Assembly: GCA_002441055.1 (NCBI GenBank)
Contig: DJWR01000224.1
Span: forward strand, 1 to 5,116
Direction: 5' to 3'
Origin: Caulobacteraceae bacterium UBA6225
GTDB lineage: Bacteria; Pseudomonadota; Alphaproteobacteria; Caulobacterales; Caulobacteraceae
DNA length: 5,116 bases
The first letter of the stretch is position 1. Each line of letters starts with the position of its first letter. Below the pieces are notes generated by a model, which saw nothing but the letters and a program-made list of their open reading frames with translations, ran no database searches and was not told the DNA's origin. Positions 1 through 5,116 of this stretch are shown one piece after another. A program made the position numbers and the translations under genes.

Positions 1-216
1 CTGATCGAAGACGGCAAGGTGACGAAGCCCGTAAAGGGCGCGACCCTGATCGGCGATGGTCCCTCCGCCCTGACCCGGGTGACCATGATCGGAGACGACT
101 TCGCCTTCGATCCCGGCGTGGGGGTCTGCGGCAAGTCGGGTCAAAGCCTGCCGGTAGGTGTGGGCCAGCCTTCGTTGAAGATCACGGGACTGACGGTCGG
201 TGGCACCAGTCTCTAG
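1..216 (+). CDS. tldD: TldD metalloprotease, C-terminal end (5' truncated by window)
   Basis: This is the 3' end of tldD, open from the first base and ending at TAG 214-216; 71 residues are visible. TldD pairs with TldE (PmbA) to form a cytoplasmic zinc protease that degrades unfolded or small peptides; in enterobacteria it acts on the antitoxin CcdA and on microcin B17 maturation. The visible part carries the family's C-terminal pattern: PVKGATLIG, then RVTMIGDD, then GVGVCGKSGQ followed by PVGVGQP and a TVGGTSL end. The cysteine of GVCGK (codon 127-129) lies 28 residues from the C-terminus, matching the third zinc ligand of E. coli TldD (Cys454 of 481). The HExxxH half of the site would lie upstream, outside the window. 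The GTG at 19 is an internal valine, not a start. Identification is secure; only completeness cannot be judged. Confidence 0.95.
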   Translation: MIEDGKVTKPVKGATLIGDGPSALTRVTMIGDDFAFDPGVGVCGKSGQSLPVGVGQPSLKITGLTVGGTSL

Positions 217-229
217 ACGAGGGCTGCTT

Positions 230-244
230 CAGACCGGCGGTCTG
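230..244. terminator. Small hairpin after tldD, weak terminator candidate
   Basis: CAGACC (230-235) and GGTCTG (239-244) form a perfect 6-bp stem with a GGC triloop, 14 bases after the tldD stop. No T-run follows, so it is not a classical intrinsic terminator; it may protect the 3' end or be fortuitous. Its position just after a stop and before the next gene's own leader is the main support. Confidence 0.3.
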
Positions 245-259
245 CGAACCTGTCTCAGA

Positions 260-287
260 TTTAACTAGGGTTAAGGCTCAACCCTGG
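260..287. promoter_or_regulatory. Inverted repeat and imperfect CtrA-like TTAA repeat upstream of the receptor gene
   Basis: Two overlapping patterns lie 28-55 bases before the receptor start. The first is an inverted repeat, CTAGGGTT (265-272) and AACCCTGG (280-287), 8 bp with one G-T pair and a 7-nt spacer; it could be an operator for a dimeric repressor or a leader hairpin. The second is TTTA (260-263), seven bases, then TTAA (271-274), one mismatch from the TTAA-N7-TTAA consensus bound by the alphaproteobacterial cell-cycle regulator CtrA. The stretch is AT-rich in a GC-rich background, as promoter DNA often is. No convincing -35/-10 pair was found. Function is inference. Confidence 0.3.
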
Positions 288-314
288 ATCATCTGCGCGT
301 CAGGAGACGCTCAG

Positions 315-2369
315 ATGTACCAAAGATACCCCCTCGCCGCCCTGACGGCGGCCGGCGCCCTTGTGAGTCCCGCCGTAACCCTGGCTCAGGCGCCGGTCGA
401 TCCGGCGACGCCCGCCAGCGCGCAGGGAGTCACCAGCTACGGGCCAGACTTCTTCGCCGACGCCCGTCCGACCACGGCCCTGGACATGATCGAACGGCTG
501 CCAGGCTTCGTCCTGGATGGCGGCGACAATGTGCGCGGCTTCGAGGGCGCGGCGGGCAATGTGCTGATCGACGGCCGGCGGCCCGCCTCAAAGTCTGACA
601 GCCTGGAAGAGATCTTGCGGCGGACGCCCGCCGCGCAGGTTGTGCGGATCGACCTGATTCGCGGCGGCGCCCCGGGCATCGACATGCAGGGCAAGTCGGT
701 GATGGCCAATCTGGTCCGCGCGGAAACCAATTCCATGCAGGGCCTCATCGCCCTCGCCGATCGCCAGGTCTATGACGGCCGCAATCTGTTGGGGTTGCGC
801 GTTGAAGGCTCCGGCCGGGTCGGAGAGCTCGCCTGGGAGGCGGGGCTCGTCGGCGGCCAGGGCCCCGATGACGGCGCCGGTCAGGGCCCGCGGGTCCGGG
901 TGGACAGCCAGGGGGTTCCCCTCATTCTCAGCGATGTGGACAGCGAGGGCCTGGGGACCAACGCGGCCCTCACCGGGGCCGTCGAAAGGCCGCTGATGGG
1001 GGGGCAGTTCAGGGCCAACGGCCGGCTGTTCGTGGACCACTTCGAGTATGACGAGCGCAATCTCGGCCGGGCCGGCGGCCCCCTGGAAATTTCCCATGAT
1101 GATATCGAGTTGGCCGAGACCGAGCTCGGCGCCTCCTTCAGCCGTCCCCTTGGCCCACGGACCAGCCTGGAACTGATCGGCCTGCGCCAGACCGCCGAAG
1201 AGACCATTGAGGCCACATTCGAAGATCCCGTCGAACAGGTGCGGTTCGCCCTTGAGAGCGACACCGTGGAGACCATCGGGCGTGGCGTGCTTCGCTGGCG
1301 CCAGACCGAGGCCCTGTCCTGGGAGCTTGGGGCCGAGACGGCGCTCAACACCCTTCAGAGCCAAACCCGGTTTGACCGCAACGGGGCGCCGGTGGCCCTG
1401 CCCGCGGCCAATGTCGAGGTTGAAGAGCGCCGTAGCGAGGTCTTTCTGAAGGCCGCCTGGCGGGCGACCCCGCGCCTGACCCTGGACAGCGCCCTGCGCT
1501 ATGAGGCCTCCGACATCACCGCCGGGGGCGATGTGGCGCTGGAAAAGGCGCTCGCCTTCGCCAAGCCCCGGTTCAGCCTGGCTTGGGCGCACGATCCCAG
1601 GAACCAAATCCGGTTCAGCCTTGAGCGGAGCGTCGGCCAGCTGGACTTCGACGATTTCGTCGCCTCCTCGTCCCTCAACACCGGCGTGCTGACTGCCGGC
1701 AATCCCGACCTGGATCCGGCCCAGGAGTGGCTCTTGGAGGCGGCGGTCGAGCGGCGCTTCTGGAACAGCGGCGCGGCGGTGGTCACCCTGCGCCGAGCCG
1801 AGATCACTGATGTGGTCGACCGGGCGCCGGTGCGTCTGGCAGGCGGCGGCGTCTATGACGCCCCGGCCAATATCGGCGAGGGGGTGCGCGAGGAGCTGGC
1901 CCTGACCCTGACCCTGCCCCTGGAGCGGCTCGGGGTGAAAGGCGCCCAACTTCGCGGCGAAGCCACCTGGCGACGGTCGGCGGTCGATGATCCCACCACC
2001 GGCGAGAGCCGCGAGATTTCAGGGCTGCGGCCCCTGGAGTGGGAAGCCCATTACACCCACGACCTGCCGGCCTGGAAATCGGTCTGGGGCCTTGATGTGT
2101 TCGGCGGCTGGCGGGAGACCTATTACCGCTATGACGAGATCTCGACCACCAAGCTCAGGACCTTTGTCGTGCCCTTTGTGGAGTGGAAGCCCCGCCCGGA
2201 GTGGGTGATTCGAGCCGAGATACCCAACCTCACCGAGCGCGGCGTCCGACGCACCCGAACGGTCTATGCCGGCCCCAGGGACGTATCCCCCATCGCCTAT
2301 GTAGAGGATCGCGACATCCAGTTTGGCCGCATGTACCGGCTGCGGATCAGCCGAACCCTGGGCGGCTGA
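315..2369 (+). CDS. TonB-dependent outer-membrane receptor (plug and beta-barrel), ligand unknown
   Basis: The product is a 684-residue outer-membrane receptor expected to import a ligand using energy from TonB-ExbB-ExbD. The ATG is preceded by AGGAG (302-306) eight bases upstream, which supports this start. Residues 1-26 look like a Sec signal peptide (hydrophobic stretch, cleavage likely after AQA or TLA). The plug spans about 42-135: TALDMIERLPGF (54-65), VRGFEGAAGNVLIDGRRP (73-90), LEEILRRTPA (97-106) and VRIDLIRGGAPGIDMQG (110-126), all typical plug motifs. The remaining 550 residues alternate polar and hydrophobic residues as in a 22-strand barrel, with the usual late GNPDLDPAQEW motif (462-472) and an NLTER stretch (638-642) near the end. 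There is no STN or carboxypeptidase-like N-terminal domain, and no clear TonB box; the segment around VTSYGPDFF (39-47) is the best place for one. The chain ends SRTLGG, not in the usual aromatic residue. Ligand cannot be told: siderophore, peptide, sugar and vitamin receptors all share this fold. Confidence 0.9.
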   Translation: MYQRYPLAALTAAGALVSPAVTLAQAPVDPATPASAQGVTSYGPDFFADARPTTALDMIERLPGFVLDGGDNVRGFEGAAGNVLIDGRRPASKSDSLEEILRRTPAAQVVRIDLIRGGAPGIDMQGKSVMANLVRAETNSMQGLIALADRQVYDGRNLLGLRVEGSGRVGELAWEAGLVGGQGPDDGAGQGPRVRVDSQGVPLILSDVDSEGLGTNAALTGAVERPLMGGQFRANGRLFVDHFEYDERNLGRAGGPLEISHDDIELAETELGASFSRPLGPRTSLELIGLRQTAEETIEATFEDPVEQVRFALESDTVETIGRGVLRWRQTEALSWELGAETALNTLQSQTRFDRNGAPVALPAANVEVEERRSEVFLKAAWRATPRLTLDSALRYEASDITAGGDVALEKALAFAKPRFSLAWAHDPRNQIRFSLERSVGQLDFDDFVASSSLNTGVLTAGNPDLDPAQEWLLEAAVERRFWNSGAAVVTLRRAEITDVVDRAPVRLAGGGVYDAPANIGEGVREELALTLTLPLERLGVKGAQLRGEATWRRSAVDDPTTGESREISGLRPLEWEAHYTHDLPAWKSVWGLDVFGGWRETYYRYDEISTTKLRTFVVPFVEWKPRPEWVIRAEIPNLTERGVRRTRTVYAGPRDVSPIAYVEDRDIQFGRMYRLRISRTLGG

Positions 2370-2375
2370 CGGACC

Positions 2376-2396
2376 GGGCGGCCAGACTGGCCGCCC
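2376..2396. terminator. GC-rich palindrome between convergent genes, probable bidirectional terminator
   Basis: GGGCGGCCAG (2376-2385) is perfectly complementary to CTGGCCGCCC (2387-2396), with one base between; folded, it gives a stem of 8-9 bp and a loop of 3-5 nt. It starts 7 bases after the receptor stop and sits 21 bases beyond the transporter stop, so it can form in both transcripts. Neither side has a T-run, so Rho-assisted termination or 3'-end protection is as likely as classical intrinsic termination. Confidence 0.55.
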
Positions 2397-2417
2397 GCCC
2401 ACTCATATCGCCCAGGA

Positions 2418-4361
2418 TTAACGATCGTCGCGCAGGGTCTGCGGGTTCACCGCCTGACGTTCGCCGTCGACCGTCGGGGCGGTCGGCTCCGGCGAAGGGC
2501 CGTGACCCGTCTCAACGCCATGGGCCCAGCCCTTGATGAAGAAGCTGAGGACGATGAAGACACCCCCGGCCGCCAGGCCCCAGTAGCCGAGCATCTGGAA
2601 GACCTCGAGGGAACTGCGCAGGGCCGCGGCCGGGTCCAGCACCTGACCACCGAGGGTTTCGGCGCCCGCAAGTCCCGCGATCCACCCGCCCACATACTGG
2701 GCGATGGCGCTGGACAGGAACCAGACCGCCATCATGAAGGAGACCACCGAGGCCAGGGATAGCTTGGTGATCTCCGACAGACCGACAGGCGAGAGGAAAA
2801 GCTCCCCGGTGGTGTGCAGCAGGTAGAGCAGGCCCAGCACCATGAGCGGCACCCGATAGCTGTCGTCGGCCAAGCCTGCGCTCCAGATCACCACCATAAA
2901 GCCGAGACCGGCCTGCAGCAGGCCGAGGCCGAACTTCATGGTCGGATCGGGGTCCATGCCCCGACGGCCGAGGAAGGCCCAGAGGGCGGCGAAGACCGGC
3001 GCGAAGATCAGGATGAAGCCGGCGTTGAACGATTGAACCTGGGCGGCGGCGAAGCGGGAGTCGATCCAGCTCCACCAGGTGTCCGTAGCCACCCCGGCTG
3101 CGGCCAACTGCTCGGGCGAGCCCATGGGAATGCCGAGGAAGCTGGTGGCGCTCTCGGTGACCGACAGATCCACATTGCGGGCCGCAAACAGGTTGAGTGA
3201 GGTGCCGGCCTGTTCAAACAGGGTCCAGAAGACCACCGCGCCGAAGATCAGGACCGTGGCCAGCATCATCCGCTGGCGCTCAACCTTGGTCTGGCAGACC
3301 CGCAGGATCACATAGGCGATGGTGATGAGCGACAGGATGATCGCCACGCTGAGCACCCAACCCACCACGGCGTTGCGCTGCACCAGCCACCAGACCGCGG
3401 CGATGGCCGGCAGGGTGGCCAGATAGATCAGCCACTCCCGGTTCAGGGGTCCGACCACAGGCTTGGCCAGCAGTTCAGGATTGGGCGGCTCGCCCTTGCC
3501 TTCCAACAGCGGCTTGCCAAGCACGAACACGATCCAGCCCAGGGCCATGCCGATACCGGCCAGGCCAAAGCCGTAGCCCCAGCCGAAATGCTGGCCGAGC
3601 AGGCCGCACAGCACTGAGGCCCAGAAGGCGCCGAGATTGATGCCGTAGTAGTAGAGGGTGAAGCCGGAATCCCGGCGGGGGTCCCCCTGGGGATAGAGCT
3701 GCCCGACGATGGTGGAGATGTTGGGCTTCAGGAAGCCGACCCCCAGAATGATCAGCGACACCGCCAGGTAGAAGATGTTCACCCCGACCGGATCGGCGGT
3801 CTTGGCCATCTCGTAACTGCCCTCGGGCAGGACAGCCGGCAGAGGCGCCGAAGCCGGCAGGTCGATGATCTGCAATCCGCCGCCCTCGGCGGGGCCAAAG
3901 GCGTAGGGCTCGCCGCCCACCACCAGGCGGACCTGACGATCGTCCATACGTCCTTCCGCGGAGACCTCGTAGCTCTGGCCCGCATAGGTCAGGGTCTCGC
4001 GGGTCGGCTCACCCTCCACCGCCATGGCCAGGTGGCCAGCCACCAGCAGCAGGGCGCCGAAGGCTACGGCCTTGCGGGTGCCCAGATAGCGGTCGGCGAG
4101 GATGCCGCCGATCAGGGGCAGAAGATAAACAAGCGAGGTGTAGGAGCCGTACTGAGCGTTGGCGACGTCGTCATCGAACAGCAGGTGCTGGGTCAGATAG
4201 AAGATCAAGATGGCCCGCATGCCGTAGTAGGAGAACCGCTCCCACATCTCGGCGAAGAACAGGACGATCAGGCCCCGCGGGTGGTTGCGCATCAGCTGCA
4301 GCAACACGGGAAGGCCAGTGAGCAGCGTGATGATCACGCCGAGCACGACGACGATGTTCAT
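2418..4361 (-). CDS. POT/PTR2-family proton-coupled oligopeptide transporter
   Basis: This 647-residue inner-membrane protein imports di- or tripeptides with protons (major facilitator superfamily, POT/PTR2). The hallmark E38-x-x-E41-R42-F-S-Y-Y-G47 motif is intact in the first core helix; the loop between helices 2 and 3 has the MFS motif DRYLGTRK (90-97); FTLYYYGINLGAF (234-246) fits the PTR2 signature. Lys212 (GFLKPN, helix 4) and Glu520 (TTGELFLSP, helix 10) match the conserved pair tied to proton coupling and substrate binding. Helices are seen at roughly 30-57, 72-90, 96-115, 194-214, 237-257, 262-283, 309-327, 332-353, 366-393, 443-464, 475-495, 504-523, 538-561 and 590-611, the 14 expected for bacterial POTs including the extra pair between helices 6 and 7. 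At 647 residues it is longer than the usual 450-520, owing to an N-terminal hydrophobic segment (3-23), an insert at about 116-192, a long loop at 393-441 and a polar tail from 612. GGAAG (4369-4373), seven bases upstream, supports the ATG. Exact peptide preference is unknown. Confidence 0.95.
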   Translation of the reverse strand: MNIVVVLGVIITLLTGLPVLLQLMRNHPRGLIVLFFAEMWERFSYYGMRAILIFYLTQHLLFDDDVANAQYGSYTSLVYLLPLIGGILADRYLGTRKAVAFGALLLVAGHLAMAVEGEPTRETLTYAGQSYEVSAEGRMDDRQVRLVVGGEPYAFGPAEGGGLQIIDLPASAPLPAVLPEGSYEMAKTADPVGVNIFYLAVSLIILGVGFLKPNISTIVGQLYPQGDPRRDSGFTLYYYGINLGAFWASVLCGLLGQHFGWGYGFGLAGIGMALGWIVFVLGKPLLEGKGEPPNPELLAKPVVGPLNREWLIYLATLPAIAAVWWLVQRNAVVGWVLSVAIILSLITIAYVILRVCQTKVERQRMMLATVLIFGAVVFWTLFEQAGTSLNLFAARNVDLSVTESATSFLGIPMGSPEQLAAAGVATDTWWSWIDSRFAAAQVQSFNAGFILIFAPVFAALWAFLGRRGMDPDPTMKFGLGLLQAGLGFMVVIWSAGLADDSYRVPLMVLGLLYLLHTTGELFLSPVGLSEITKLSLASVVSFMMAVWFLSSAIAQYVGGWIAGLAGAETLGGQVLDPAAALRSSLEVFQMLGYWGLAAGGVFIVLSFFIKGWAHGVETGHGPSPEPTAPTVDGERQAVNPQTLRDDR

Positions 4362-4423
4362 GAAGCGACTTCCGCTTGATCTGCGTTGAGCGGGCCCACA
4401 GGCCTGCGCCGAGGTTCATTCAA

Positions 4424-4438
4424 CCCGGGCGGCCCGGG
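4424..4438. repeat. CCCGGG inverted repeat upstream of the transporter gene
   Basis: CCCGGG (4424-4429) and CCCGGG (4433-4438) flank CGG and can form a very stable 6-bp GC hairpin. It lies 63 bases before the transporter start, between that start and the possible -35 element at 4465-4471, so it would be in the mRNA leader if that promoter is used. It could equally be a regulator site or chance in GC-rich DNA. Confidence 0.3.
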
Positions 4439-4464
4439 AAAGCCGGGAGAAGATCACGCAGCCA

Positions 4465-4471
4465 GCGTCAA
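4465..4471 (-). promoter_or_regulatory. Possible -35 element (TTGACGC) for the transporter gene
   Basis: Read on the minus strand this is TTGACGC, an exact match to the -35 half (TTGACGS) of the Caulobacter housekeeping sigma-73 consensus, about 100 bases upstream of the transporter ATG. The expected -10 half (GCTANAWC) is not clear downstream; the nearest stretch is around GTGATCTTC (4449-4457). Support therefore rests on one half-site and position. Confidence 0.3.
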
Positions 4472-4564
4472 GACAAGCAAGGCTTGCCCGCACCGCTCTG
4501 ATCCATGATGTCGGAGCCTTGGGGAGGCTGGCGCGTTTCACCCTGGGTCTGAAGGAGATCGCTC

Positions 4565-5044
4565 ATGTCCAACGCCAACACCAACCACGCCCTGGAGATC
4601 CGCCCATCGTCCACCCGCATGCGTGCGGCGGTGGCCGGTCATGTGATCGCCGACAGCGACAATGTGATGGTGTTGCGGGAAGGGGCGATGGCGCCGGTCG
4701 CCTACTTCCCCCGCGACGACATTGAAATGGGCTACTTCGCCCGGACCGAGCGCTCCACCCACTGTCCGTTCAAGGGCGACGCCGCCTATTACACCGTGAC
4801 CCTGGAGGGCGAAGTGCTGGAAAACGTAGCCTGGACCTACGAAGACCCGTTGCCGGGCGCCACTCAGATCGACGGTCTGGTGGCCTTCTACACCGACAGG
4901 GTCGAGGTCTATGCGGTGGGCGAGGCTACCGCCCCCCATGACCATCACACCGATGTCGACGCCGTCGTCCAGCATACCGACTCCGGCGGCGGCCAAAGCC
5001 AGAAGGATCACTGGCCGCCCAATGTGAAAGAACCCAAGGGCTGA
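4565..5044 (+). CDS. DUF427 domain protein (Pfam PF04248, NTP_transf_9)
   Basis: A 159-residue, probably cytoplasmic protein with no signal peptide or membrane helix. Residues about 9-117 match the DUF427 fold: a short N-terminal strand (LEIRPS), VAGHVIADSDNVMVLREG (23-40), VAYFPRDDIEM (45-55), the family's THCPFKG motif (65-71), YYTV (75-78), AWTYEDPLP (89-97) and VAFYTDRVEV (106-115). Pfam calls the family nucleotidyltransferase-like, but I know of no firmly shown activity for proteins of this kind, so no function is assigned. AAGGAG (4552-4557) lies seven bases before the ATG, an excellent ribosome site that fixes the start. After the domain comes a polar 39-residue tail rich in histidine and aspartate (HDHHTDVD at 125-132, then QHTD and DHWPPNVKEPKG) that is not part of the core fold. 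It is divergent from the peptide transporter and ends three bases before the stop of an opposing gene, so it appears to be a single-gene unit unless read through from upstream. Confidence 0.9.
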   Translation: MSNANTNHALEIRPSSTRMRAAVAGHVIADSDNVMVLREGAMAPVAYFPRDDIEMGYFARTERSTHCPFKGDAAYYTVTLEGEVLENVAWTYEDPLPGATQIDGLVAFYTDRVEVYAVGEATAPHDHHTDVDAVVQHTDSGGGQSQKDHWPPNVKEPKG

Positions 5045-5046
5045 GT

Positions 5047-5079
5047 TCTAGAAGGCCATCGTTTCGTAGGCCTTCGAGA
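5047..5079 (+). terminator. Inverted repeat at the 3' end of the DUF427 gene
   Basis: GAAGGCC (5051-5057) pairs perfectly with GGCCTTC (5069-5075), and past one mismatch three further pairs extend the stem (5047-5049 with 5077-5079). It begins two bases after the DUF427 stop, a natural place for a transcript end, but has no T-run and overlaps the last codons of the opposing reading frame, so it may be partly a coding coincidence. Confidence 0.35.
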
Positions 5080-5116
5080 GGTCGCCCTTCCAGGCTCCGT
5101 GATACTGTTCGAGCAT
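5048..5116 (-). CDS. Unidentified gene, last 22 codons (5' part beyond window)
   Basis: On the minus strand an open frame enters at the window's right edge and stops at TAG (5048-5050), giving MLEQYHGAWKGDLSKAYETMAF. The amino-acid mix is that of a real soluble protein end. The methionine at the edge may be internal, since no upstream sequence is available. The stop falls three bases past the DUF427 stop, making a tight tail-to-tail pair, a common arrangement that adds support. I do not recognise the family from 22 residues and assign no function. The alternative is a fortuitous frame in intergenic DNA. Confidence 0.55.
   Translation of the reverse strand: MLEQYHGAWKGDLSKAYETMAF

Noticed and set aside
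1898..1922. Short tandem pattern of CTGACC/CCTG units
   Set aside because: It encodes the ordinary alternating Leu/Thr strand LALTLTLPL of the receptor barrel and is explained by codon preference for CTG and ACC.
588..1949. A 453-codon open frame on the minus strand opposite the receptor gene
   Set aside because: It is antisense to a receptor with clear domain motifs. Its product is low-complexity (repeated GQ, many G/A/P/L), has no recognisable domain and arises from the high-GC codon pattern of the other strand.
2512..3075. A 187-codon frame overlapping the transporter gene on the same strand
   Set aside because: The product is Arg/Pro/Gly-rich, typical of an out-of-frame reading of GC-rich DNA, while the overlapping transporter frame has conserved POT motifs throughout.
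4032..4379. A 115-codon plus-strand frame opposite the start of the transporter
   Set aside because: It is antisense to the conserved ExxERFSYYG region, its product is compositionally odd (many Q, H, D) and it has no visible ribosome site.
4474..4486. CAAGC/GCTTG small inverted repeat in the divergent intergenic region
   Set aside because: A 5-bp stem with a 3-base loop is expected by chance at this length, and no second copy or neighbouring signal supports it.
4538..5011. A 157-codon minus-strand frame opposite the DUF427 gene
   Set aside because: It is the shadow of a gene with a strong ribosome site and a clear family motif set; the product has no recognisable domain.
1..5116. tRNA or rRNA genes, CRISPR arrays, insertion sequences, prophage or toxin-antitoxin modules
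   Set aside because: None seen: no cloverleaf-like or repeat-spacer pattern, no transposase frame or terminal repeats, and nearly all sequence is accounted for by the genes listed.

Overview
The window looks like chromosomal DNA from a high-GC alphaproteobacterium, most likely Caulobacterales (Caulobacter/Phenylobacterium type). This rests on strongly G/C-biased third codon positions, a TonB-dependent receptor of a type I associate with caulobacters and sphingomonads, and the mix of neighbours. The genus is an inference from protein character, not from any marker gene.

Layout from left to right: (1) the last 71 codons of tldD (+), a subunit of the TldD/TldE metalloprotease, including its C-terminal zinc-ligand cysteine; (2) a 98-bp intergenic stretch with two small inverted repeats and an imperfect CtrA-like TTAA repeat; (3) a complete 684-residue TonB-dependent outer-membrane receptor (+) with signal peptide, plug and barrel; (4) a 48-bp convergent gap containing a strong GC-rich palindrome, probably a bidirectional terminator; (5) a complete 647-residue proton-coupled oligopeptide transporter of the POT/PTR2 family (-); (6) a 203-bp divergent intergenic region with a possible -35 element for the transporter and a CCCGGG hairpin; (7) a complete 159-residue DUF427 protein (+) with a histidine-rich tail; (8) the last 22 codons of an unidentified gene on the - strand, whose stop lies three bases past the DUF427 stop.

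The genes do not form one operon: the receptor and transporter converge, and the transporter and DUF427 gene diverge. An outer-membrane receptor beside an inner-membrane peptide symporter could suggest peptide import across both membranes, but they share no transcript and nothing in the sequence fixes the receptor's ligand.

I see no mobile element, CRISPR array, tRNA/rRNA or defence module. The window reads as ordinary core/accessory chromosome. The least explained parts are extra segments in the transporter (an N-terminal hydrophobic helix and two enlarged periplasmic loops) and the tail of the DUF427 protein.
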